From positions 665,690-729,689 of the forward strand of contig NW_011887304.1 in the NCBI RefSeq assembly GCF_000151315.2: a DNA stretch of 64,000 nt, written 5' to 3'. How positions within the stretch are numbered: position 1 is the first letter of the stretch; each line of letters opens with the position of its first letter. Shown in pieces: positions 51,939 to 62,100 of this stretch. Origin of the DNA: Capsaspora owczarzaki ATCC 30864. Taxonomy: Eukaryota > Opisthokonta > Filasterea. The notes beneath the pieces were generated by a model. That model made no database searches and was not told where the DNA came from. It worked only from the letters and a program-made list of their open reading frames with translations. Both the position numbers and the translations under genes were made by a program.

Positions 51939-54857
51939 ATGCCTCATTTTTGGAGGACTGAGAGTCAACGCGAATTGAAGCGCAGCATGAGTGAGAATCA
52001 GCGCAAGTGGTATGACAAGGTCAAGCATGCGAGTGGCAAGCTCGAGTAAGGAAACAACAAGAGAGCTTGGATTGGAGTACTTTGGCTGCGCAGCTGACGA
52101 AACCGCCGAACAGACTGATCCGGCAAAACATTCGCGAAGATGACGTGCAGGCCATTGCCGAAGCACTCAAAGCGAACACGTCATTGAGAGCGCTCGAGTA
52201 AGGCATCTTACTTTGAGCAATGCATGGAAGCGGGTGGCTTCGGCGGAGGGTAATGAAGAGTGGCTTACTGCTGGGCAGTCTGAGGGAGAATCAGATTGGC
52301 GACGCGGGAGCTCAGGCCATTGCTGAGGCACTCAAACTGAACACGACGCTGACCGAGCTTGGGTAAGTCATCTGGCGTTGAGTGATGAATGAACGTGAAT
52401 GGTTTCAGCTCACTGATAATGGGGATGGACACAGGTTGGGCCAAAATCAGATTGGTGATGCTGGAGCTCACGCGATTGCTGAAACACTCAAATCTAACAC
52501 GATGCTGGCTAAACTCAGGTAAGTCAGCTCACCTTTGCTGATGCTCTTGAGTGGATAATTTTCGACAGAAGGCATCCAGAGTGCTCACCGATGGAAGGGA
52601 CGGGCAGTTTGCGCCGGAATCAGATTGGCGATGCGGGAGCTCAGGCCATTGCTGAGGCGCTGAGAGTGAACACAACACTGACCGAGCTCGGGTCAGTTAA
52701 ATCACTTGTACAGATGCATTTGAGAGGGAGGGGGAATTTTCAGAAGAGGGCATTACGAGTGCTCATTGGTGGCTGGGACGGACAGTTTTGGCTGCAATCA
52801 TGTTGGCGACCCTGGAGCGAAGGCAATTGCTGAAGCATTCAAAGTGAACACGACAATGACTGGACTCGGGTAAATCGCCTCTCGTTTGTTGATGCATTCG
52901 AGCGGGTGATCAGTAGAGGATGTTCAAAGTGCTCACTTGATGGAGACAGTCTGAGTGAGAATGCCATTGGGGATGCTGGTGCGCAAGCAGTTGCCGAGGC
53001 ACTGAAAGTCAATACGGCGCTGAATTGGCTCTTGTAAGTCGTCTTGTTTGTACTGATGCATGTGAGTGGGTAGTCCAAGAGAGACCTATAAGCTTTCAGA
53101 GTGCTCACTGCTGGACGGTACGGACAGTCTGCACCAGAATCAGATTGGCGATGCCGGAGCGCGGGCGATTGCGGAAGTCCTCAAAGTGAACAAGAAGCTG
53201 AGATACCTTTAGTAAATGTTGATTGCTTAAGATGTGTGGAATGTCGGAAGACTCATAACAGGTGCAATCTACCGACAACAACAGTCTGAGCAACAACTTT
53301 ATCACCAACGTTGGAATTACCGCATTGAGGCAAACAGGCAATACCATTTGTCAACTGGAGTAAGCCTTTGCAAGCTGTCAGTTCTTGCATGACGCTAAAT
53401 CCGAACAGGCACTCACTTGCTTTGGAAAAAAACACACAAAATTGTAGTTTCTGTGGCCATTTCTTGAAAACCGAAGTGTCGCGCTGAGTGCAGCACGACT
53501 AGCAGCAGACGTTCAGGCGCAAGCGTCGGTCTATCAAGAAACATGAACTCGCTTCACTAAGCTTCCGAGCTCGCTACCAAAGATGAGGAGCTCGCTGCCC
53601 CAAGACCAAGAACTCGCTGCGCAAGATGAGGAACTCGCCGCCAAAGACCAAGAGCTCGCTGCCAAAGATCAGCAATTGCGCTCCAAGCTGGCCGCCAAAG
53701 ATCAGAAATTCAACTCCAGACTGGCTGCCAGAGATCAACAATCACGCTCCGAGCTTGCTGCCAAAGACAAAGAACTTCAGCAACTTCGCTCAAATCTCGC
53801 CGTTAAAGACAAGGAGCTCGCTACTAAAAGGCAGGAGCTGAAAAAGCTTCGCTCCGATCTCGCTGCCAAAGAGCAGAGCCTCGCTACCAAAGAGCAGAAC
53901 CTTGCTGCCAAGGATCGTGAACTCAAGTCAGCTCTTGATCGGATTGATGTTTTTGAGCGCAATCAGCCCGCCGTTGGATCTTTTTCGAGCTTTGACGGTC
54001 CCATACCTCAAGTGCCTCTCGCAACTCTTGTCGTCGCCACGAGCAATTTTGCCGCTGATTCTCTGCTCGGCAAAGGAGCATTTGGTTGCGTGTATGGCAC
54101 CAGATTGCCTGGCCCTCGTGTTGCCATCAAGAGGCTGTCGACTGACTCCAAGCAAGGCGCTGCCGAGTTCAAAGCCGAATTGGACTCTTTGTCAAAGTTC
54201 CGCCACGCAAACATTATTGCCATTCTGTCATATGCAGAAGAAGGCGACGAACGATGCTTAGTTTATGAATTCATGCCAAATGGTTCGGTGCGTGATCGCT
54301 TGGATCGCAAGAACCATACGCCTCCGCTGATCTGGTCTCAGCGGCACCGCATTGCGGCTGATGTCTCCCGCGGCATGCACTACGTCCAGACAGCCTTCCC
54401 TGACCACACGCTGTTCCATCTGGACCTGAAGACCGACAATGTGCTTTTGGACGCGTACTTTAACGCAAAAGTGTCTGATTTTGGCTTGGTTCGTATTGCG
54501 ACACACCTTGATGAGCAAAGCTACCAGCGCACCCAGCACGTTCAGGGCACAAAGGTGTACATGTGTCCCGAGTTCTTTGCGGAGGGCAAAATGACCATCA
54601 AGACGGATGTCCACTCGTTCGGCATGATTCTACTCGAGCTTGTGACCGCTGCCAAGCCTGGGCCCAGACTGAAAGCAGAGACGCGGAAAGCTGTGAAAAC
54701 CCAGAAAATCAACGAGATGCTGGACTCGGCACTCAGGCCCACCAGAGCAGATCGCAATCGCATCAAGAAGACAGTCACGCTCGCGCTCGAGTGTCTTGAT
54801 GATATTGCTGACGATCGCCCCTCCTTTGGACAGCTCATTGCTACATTGGATCCTTGA
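51939..54857 (+). CDS. LRR - coiled-coil - RLK/Pelle-like kinase, copy 2 (possibly broken at the LRR/coil junction)
   Basis: Exon 1 51939-52045; seven 84-nt LRR exons 52114-52197, 52279-52362, 52435-52518, 52608-52691, 52786-52869, 52950-53033 and 53128-53211; a 75-nt exon 53285-53359; then the coil/kinase region to 54857. All LRR exons and the kinase (from about 53583) are open and keep every catalytic motif (GKGAFGCVYG, VAIKRL, HLDLKTDN, DFGL, MCPEFF). However, with the acceptor used by copies 1 and 3 (about 53446) the exon meets a stop within 13 codons, and a C is inserted in GCTGCCCCAAGAC at about 53596 relative to copy 1. An in-frame rescue is possible through an acceptor at about 53568 (TTCCGAG|C). 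So it is either re-spliced, split into two transcripts, or a recent pseudogene. Confidence 0.62.
53575..53720 (+). repeat. 21-bp coding minisatellite, copy 2
   Basis: About five to six units of the same heptad-encoding repeat as in copy 1, fewer than in copy 1, followed by the less regular coil shared with copy 1. Confidence 0.65.
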
Positions 54858-54865
54858 TGACAGAT

Positions 54866-54926
54866 GGAAATTTGTTGAATTGATGTTTCAGTACAGTTGG
54901 AAATTTGTTGAATTGATGTTTCAGTA
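54866..54926 (+). repeat. 28-bp tandem direct repeat
   Basis: Two copies of a 28-base unit starting GGAAATTTGTTG and ending TTTCAGTA, separated by five bases, just after the copy 2 stop codon. Looks like a recent slippage or repair duplication. Confidence 0.75.
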
Positions 54927-55085
54927 GCAGAGCTCAGCTCCCTCAAGTCGACTTGGGCTTTGCTGGAATCGGGGTTTGTCCGTTTCCAATTTCTCTCAGT
55001 AAACGATGTCTTGCACATTCATTGTAGCATGCTTCCATCTTGTGGTTATGCTCCGGGTAGCATCGTTGCAGGTCAAAGCAGCATG

Positions 55086-55092
55086 TATAAAA
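55086..55092 (+). promoter_or_regulatory. Candidate TATA box for kinase copy 3
   Basis: TATAAAA, 72 bases before the copy 3 ATG (55164). The equivalent place before copy 2 reads GTAAAAAA, so the element is not conserved among copies. Confidence 0.35.
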
Positions 55093-55163
55093 GGTGTGGC
55101 TCAGAAAATGAATCAATTTGGACAAGCGAAGCAAATCAGTCGTTTTTATTTTGTTGGGAACAA

Positions 55164-57907
55164 ATGCGTTCGTATCTTTCATCCTTCTGGACAACTGAGA
55201 GTCAGAGCGAGGTGACTCGCAGCATGAGTGAGAATCAGCGCAAGTGGTATGACAAGGTCAAGCATGCGAGTCGGACGCTCGAGTAAGGAAACAACAAGAG
55301 AGCTTGGATTGGAGTACTTTGGCTGCGCAGCTGACGAATCCGCCGAACAGACTGATCCAGCAAAACATTCGCGAAGATGACGTGCAGGCCATTGCTGAAG
55401 CACTCAAGGTGAACACGTCATTGAAAGCGCTCGAGTAAGGCATCTCACTTTGATCAATGCATAGAAGCGGGTGGCTTCGGCAGAGGGTAATGAAGAGTGG
55501 CTTACTGCTGGACAGTCTGAGGGTGAATCAGATTGGCGATGCGGGAGCTCAGGCCATTGCTGAGGCACTGAAAGTGAACACGACGCTGACTCACCTCTAG
55601 TAAGGCATATCAATGTTAATGATGCTTGTGATTGGGCTCAAGGACTTCCGCCAAGAGTAGTTCAGAGCGGCTCACTGAGGCGGGAACGGGCAGTCTGGAC
55701 GAGTGTCATATTGGGGTTGTTGGAGCGCAGGCCATTGCTGAGGCACTCAAAGTGAACACGGTGCTGACTGAGATCTAGTAAGGCATCTGAGCGAGTGATT
55801 TGAGAGGGCATTCAGACGGCTGACTGGCGGACGGGCAGCTTGCGTGACAATCAGATTGGCGATGCGGGAGCACAAGCAATCGCTGAGACACTCAAGGTGA
55901 ACACCATTTTGACTGCGCTCGCGTAAGTCACCTGACTTGTGCTGGTGCTTGTGAGTGGGTGATCTTGCTGAAGGCGGTGAAGAGTGCTCACTGATGGAGG
56001 CGGACAGTCTGGGCAAGAATCATATTAGCGTCGCTGGAGCGCAGGCGATTGCTGAAGCACTCAAAGTGAACAGGCTTGTGAATCACGTCCGGTAGGGCAT
56101 ATGCATGTAAATGGCTGGCTTCAGCAGATGACATTCAGAGTGGCTCACTGGTGGAGGGACGGCCAGTTTGAATGATAATCAGATTGGCGATGCCGGAGCG
56201 CTGGCGATTGCTGAGGTTCTCAAAGTGAACAAGAAGCTGAGATACCTTTCGTAAGTGTTGATTGCTTCGAGATGTGTGGAATGTCGGAAGACTCATAACG
56301 GATGCAATCCACCGACAACAATAGTTTGAGCAACAACTTCATTACCATCGTTGGAATTAACGCATTGTGGCAAACAGGCAACACCATTTGTAAACTGGAG
56401 TAAGCCTTTGCAAGCTGATCGGTTCTTGCATGATAGTGATGCAAATCCGACCAGTCACTCACTCACGTGCTTTGGAAAACTTTATAGCTTCTCTGGCCAA
56501 CGTGTCCCATCGCCTGCCATGTTGGCAGCTCGTGCCGCAGCGAACGATCAGCCCCAACCTTCCGTCAATCCTGCATCTGAGATTCAGCAATTGCGCTCCG
56601 AGCTCGCTTCCAAACAACAGGAGCTCACCACCAAAAATCAAGAGCTCGCTTCCAAAGCTCAGGAGCTCGCTGCCAAAGATGACGAACTCGCTGCACTAGA
56701 CCAAGAGCTCGCTGCCAATGATCAGCAATTGCGCTCCAAGCTGGCCGCCAAAAACAACGAGCTGCATCAACTTCGCTCAAATCTCGCTCACAAAAAGCAG
56801 GAGCTCGCTAACAAAACGCAGGAGCTCGCTACCAAAAGTCGCGACAAAAGGCGAGAGCTGCAAAAGCTTCGCTCCGATCTCGCTGCCAAAGAGCAGAGCC
56901 TCGCTATCAAAGATCAGGCGCTTGCTGCCAGAGATCAGGAGCTTGCAACCAAGGATCTTGAGCTCAAGTCAGCTCTTGATCGGATCGACGCACTCGAGAG
57001 CGCCCAACACGCCGTTGAACCTTTCTCAAACTTTGACAAACCAATCCCTCAAGTTCCTCTCGCAACGCTTGTCGCCGCCACGAACAATTTCGCCGCTGAT
57101 TCTCTGCTCGGCAAAGGAGCATTTGGTTGCGTGTACGGCGCCAATTTGCCTGGGCCTTCTGTTGCTGTAGCCATCAAGAAGCTGTCCGCCGAATCCAAGC
57201 AAGGCGCTGCCGAATTCAAGGCGGAACTGGCCTCTTTGTCCAAATTCCGTCACGCAAACATCATTGCCATTCTGTCCTATGCAGAGGAAGGCGACGAGCG
57301 ATGCCTGGTGTACGAGTTCATGCCAAACGGATCGGTTCGTGATCGCTTGGATCGCAAGAGCAACACGCCTCCGCTGACCTGGTCTCAACGCCATGGCATT
57401 GCCGCTGATGTCGCCCGCGGCATGCACTACGTCCAGACAGCCTTCCCCGATCATGCATTGTTTCATCTCGACCTCAAGACGGACAACGTTCTCCTGGACG
57501 CATACTTCAACGCAAAAGTATCTGATTTTGGTCTCGTTCGCGCTGCCCAACACCTCGATGATAAGAGCTACCTTCGCACGCAGAACGTTCAAGGCACTGT
57601 TGCTTACATGTGTCCCGACTTCCTCGATGAAGGTCGCATGACCATCAAGACCGACGTTTATGCATTTGGCATGATTCTGTTGGAATTGCTGACTGCAGTC
57701 AAACCTGGCAACCGCCTGAAAACAGACTCGCGAAAGGCTCTGAAAAGCCAGAAATTCCTTGACATGCTGGACTCGGCGGCGCTCAAGCCAACCGAAGCAG
57801 AGCGCCAGAGCGTCAGCGAGCTTGTAGTGCTTGCGCTGGAGTGTCTTGAGGATGCTGCTGACGATCGCCCGTCATTTGGACAGCTCATTGCTACATTGGA
57901 TCCTTGA
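55164..57907 (+). CDS. Cytosolic LRR - coiled-coil - RLK/Pelle-like kinase, copy 3
   Basis: Nine exons: 55164-55282, 55351-55434, 55516-55599, 55694-55777, 55839-55922, 56008-56091, 56167-56250, 56325-56399 and 56488-57907, about 705 residues. The leader ends MSENQRKWYDKVKHAS, as in copy 2. Six full 28-residue LRRs and one short one, each on its own phase-2 exon. The coil has fewer heptads than copy 1 and its own spacer (HKKQELANKTQELATKSRDKRRELQ). The kinase keeps GKGAFGCVYG, VAIKKL, HLDLKTDNVLLD, DFGL and MCPDFL; the last has Asp where copies 1 and 2 have Glu of APE. Exons 56167 onward up to 56656 duplicate copy 1 exactly, while the coil end (DALESAQHAVEPF) is unlike copies 1 and 2 (DVFERNQPAVGS). 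Confidence 0.86.
56063..56656 (+). repeat. Segmental duplication, copy shared with 49718-50311
   Basis: Same block as at 49718-50311, in the same orientation, 6345 bases downstream. Confidence 0.8.
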
Positions 57908-59197
57908 CAGCAAACAGAGGCTTTTGCTGTCACGCTTTTGCAGCTTTAAGTGTAAGCATGTTTAGAATTCAATTTCAGGTTCAGCTGTTTCAGCCTTCGC
58001 AAGCGTGTTGACCACGTCCAGCATGACTATCATAGTGACATACAGTCACTGAAAAATCCACGCACAAAGTTCACTCATTCAGTCCAACTTTTTCAGAGGT
58101 GCGCACTACTGTAACGAATCATTGATTACGATTTGTATGATAACGGATTGCGGGTTGAAAGCGACTTTTGAACCGAGTCGGAGTGCATCGAAGGCCAACC
58201 GACCTGATGATGATGATTGAACTGAATTGCGGCATAGGAGCGAATTGGGGCGCGGGGCGGAGAGAAGACGGAGAGCGCTTGGTGGTGGTGGTTGGGTGGG
58301 AGCGGGTGATGAGGGGCATTCAGCCGAGCGAGAACTGAGCGGTTGGACACCCGATGTTGCTGTTGCTGCTGCTGCTGTTGCGCCGTGAGCATTAGTGACG
58401 AAAGCGACGTAAGGGATGGACGTAGCGTGAGTGGGTTCAACAACAGTGCGATGATGAGCGGCAAAAGGGGGGGGGACTCATAAGGCTTGAAAAGGGGGGG
58501 TGATTTGGATTCCCATCATTCACCCCCCTCCTCGAGTTGTTTACCACACAGCAGTCACGCACGACCGCTGCAAAACAACACATTATCAGCCAAGTGTGAG
58601 GTTTGAATCACGCTTGCGGGTGATGACGAGGCGGTGACTGCGGCAAGGTCACGATTTGCGCCCCCCTTTTTAAGAGTGTGAAGTGAATTAGCGGGAAATT
58701 TCAACAAACAATGCTGAATTGTAAACAAAAGCAGTGAAACTCACATGCAATGGTAATCCAACCAACAACCAGACCACAAGAAGCAGCAAGAATAGAAATA
58801 ACAATGAGAGTGACAATTAAAAATAAAAAAGGGGCGGGGAACAGGGAAGAGGAAGAGGGGGAAAAAAGAACTTCGATGAAGCAAGAAAACGGGACGACTT
58901 TTCGCTGGAACACGAACTTGAAAGACACCTCGTTTGTAACAAGGAGAGAGACAAACAGCTGAATGTTGCCATTTATTGGGGCGGGAGGCGGGAAAGAGCA
59001 ACTCGAGGGGTTGAATTGGTCTTGCTTTGATCTCACCGGCTTATCCATTCACTCATTCACCCACACGATAAATCTCACATCATTGAAACTTGACGAGACT
59101 GCTTCCCCTGACTACCGATCGTTTGGTTTGTACGTTGTAGAACAGCTCAAGTGCGACAGTTTGCAATCCCGCTTGCTGAAATCCGGATTAAAACGCC
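57908..59197. other. Intergenic, nothing recognised
   Basis: About 1.3 kb between kinase copy 3 and the receptor tyrosine kinase. Holds CTG/GCTGTT microsatellite (58353-58380), G8 and G7 runs, and a purine-rich tract (58820-58880). No supported ORF. Confidence 0.45.
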
Positions 59198-62100
59198 ATG
59201 CCTTCGCCGTCGCTCCGACCTCAACAATGGCGACAACGAACAGTCAGCACGAATGCTTTATTCGCGTCGCTGGTACTCGTCGTTGCCGCAGGCTGGATGC
59301 ACAGTTTGCCATCTGCATTCGCCTACGAGAACGCTTGTAACGTTTGCAACTGCTATGCATTTACCGTGGAGCGCTGCGACCCCATGCTGGATTACATCCC
59401 ACTCAACATTCCAGCGGCAGCAACCGAGCTGTACGGAGCGAAAACTGAGGCAGATTGGCTCGCATCTAGTTGAGCACCAACAAAAAAAAAAGTGTGACTG
59501 ATTGGACCATGATTGGATTTCAAACAGAGACTTCTCCGACACCATGATTACATCGATTGACTCTTCGTCATTTGGCGCGTCTATTCTGGGCTCTGTGCGC
59601 AAACTGTAAGAAGGCCCGGCATGCTTTCCTGCGTGTTTATTCAATGTACGATTTCTGACGTGAAGATTGCCGTTTAAATTGCTTTCCACGACGTGTAGCC
59701 GAATCGCAAACGCGCAGCTCGCCAACTTGCCAGTCAACACATTTTCACATCTCCCAAACCTGGAATTGTTGTACGCAGTATAGTGCTCTCGCCACAACAA
59801 CAAGAACTGGATTTGGTTTGTTTGACTCAAAGTCGTCAAAACGTGTGGTTTGGTTTGCACAGAGATCTTTCAGACAACCAGTGGCTCACAATCTTTCCTT
59901 CCGGTGCATTGCAAAGCAACACCAACCTCAAGGAACTGTACGTGTGCAACGTCCTTCTTGGCTATTCTGATTGTTGTGGTTCGGTTCCACCATCCGCTCA
60001 ACTTTTTTGACCTGCTTGACAGACGATTGGCACAGACGGGCATCTCATCTCTGCAGTCCAACTCGCTCAGTGTCTTTCCGCTGCTGAAAGTTGTGTAAGC
60101 AAGCTGAGCTTTTGTTCCCATACTTTGCGTGTGACAAACTGATCTTGCGCACAATTCCATCGGAAACCAAACCACGACAAACGCAGTCAACTATCGTACC
60201 TGCAGATTACGACTTTGCCCACCGGTCTGCTGTCCGGGTTGAGCCAGTTAGAGGAATTGTGCGTGTCCATGCGATCGGCAGTGTGTGTCTGTCTACATTT
60301 GACTCGAAACCTGAATTCATGTTACAATCGTTGCCATGTTGCACAGGTACCTGGACAGTATTGACATTTCCGTAATTCCACCTGGCTTTTTCGATTCCAA
60401 CACGCAGTTAACGGTTCTGTAAGCGCAGTCGTTTGCTGCAAAGTGTCGACCTTCCTCGTGCAGCTGCTCACACACACGTGCAAAATCCTCCTCGCAGTGA
60501 CATTTCCTACTCGAAATTAACGACCGTGCCGACAACACAGCTGAACGTTCTGGCGAATCTTGAGCTCTTGTAAAAAATCAACGTTTGACTTGCACCTTGA
60601 TGCGCATTTGCTGATTCTCGACGGCCCGACACAGAGACCTCTCAAGTTCTAGAATCGCCACCATGCCTTCAACCAGTCTCACCTTGCCCGCGTTAAAAAC
60701 ATTGTAAAACTGGCTTGCAGTCCAACCGTATTTTCCCGCTGTATCAACCCTCTCACTCTGGAATCGTCATGTAGATACTTGCAGAACAACGACTTGACTG
60801 CCATTCCACCAGGCGTCTTTTCACAGCTGGCTTCACTCGAAATTCTGTGAGTAGTCTAGATGCGTGTTACTGTGGTGCATCTGGCGCACGTCGCTCTCAT
60901 GGCTCTGCGCATGGGCGTTTTGTATCAGCTTTCTCCATGAGAACAGCCTCACCACTCTGCCAGCAGGTTCCTTCCTGGGCTTGCAACATCTGGAAACCTA
61001 TGAGTTTGCCCCAAATTCTTTTACGGTTGCGCCTCCCAGCACTTACGGCTCTCCGACTGATCCACAAAGTATGCCCAGCAGTTCGGAAGTCTAGGCAGTT
61101 GCCGTGCGAGTTTTGCTCACTGTGCCCTTCTCGCAGAATGCCATTACCAATGCGCCACCTGTTACGACTCTGGATCCAACCAATGCTGTTCAACAAACTG
61201 CGTCTCCTGCACGGTCACAGGATGTTTACTTTGCGCATCGGGAACAACTTGGAGTGATGGTAGTTGTTGGTTGCAGGATGCCGCCTCTTCCGTGTCCTCA
61301 GCTTCCCGCGTGTCCGTGGCTTCTGTTGCGAGCGCATCTGCCTCCAAAGCAAGCGTTTCAGTCCAATCGGCATTGTCCGCAGCGTCGATGGAATCCTCCG
61401 CGTCCAAGGCGTCAATTGTTTCGGCAACGTCAGCCGCTACGGTTTCTGCGCGATCGGCAACGTCAGCCGCTACGGTTTCTGCAAATTCGGCAGCATCCGT
61501 TATTGAAGCATCTGCGGCATCCGTCGTTTCTGCTGCATCTGGTTTCTCTGCGTCTGTTGTCTCTGCGGCATCCGTTGCTTCAGTATCGTCCGCATCTGCC
61601 GCCTCTGCCGCCTCTGTCACATCTGCACAGTCGGTCACATCGGTCCAATCCAGCGCGTCAGTGGCATCCGTTGCTTTAGTGTCGTCTGCTTCTGCGGCGT
61701 CTGTGGCTTCTGCAGCATCGGCAAATTCTCTGATCTCTGTCGACTTTGTGGTCTCTGTCGACTCTGTGGTCTCTGTCGCATCCGTTCGATCGATTGGCGG
61801 TGGATCCACCACCGCCACTCCTGCGCCATCTGCAGTCCAATCTCCAACTCACGTGCTCTCATCTGCGCGTGACGGATCTTCAGCCGCCAGTGTGGCTTCG
61901 TCCTCGTCTGCTTCTTTGGCTCTCCCCCCTCAAAGCGACCAAGCTTCGTCATCATCCTCTGCCATTGTCGGTGCTGCTGTTGGTATTGTGCTGCTCGTTC
62001 TGATCGCAGTCGTCGCGTTTGTGTTGTATCGTCGTCACAAGCGCCGCCTGCAGCCTTTCGGCTCGCGCATTTCCTTGCAAAAGTCTGACTCGACGCTGGT

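Larger units (their letters stand above)
54858..55163. other. Intergenic spacer, kinase copies 2-3
   Basis: Paralogous to 51635-51938. It contains a 28-bp direct repeat (54866-54893 and 54899-54926, GGAAATTTGTTGAATTGATG...) not present in the other spacer, and a TATA-like box before copy 3. Confidence 0.55.

Noticed and set aside
49100-57907. Bacterial or plant contamination as the source of the RLK-like kinases
   Set aside because: The genes carry spliceosomal introns of the same style as their neighbours and are flanked by typical genes of the same contig.
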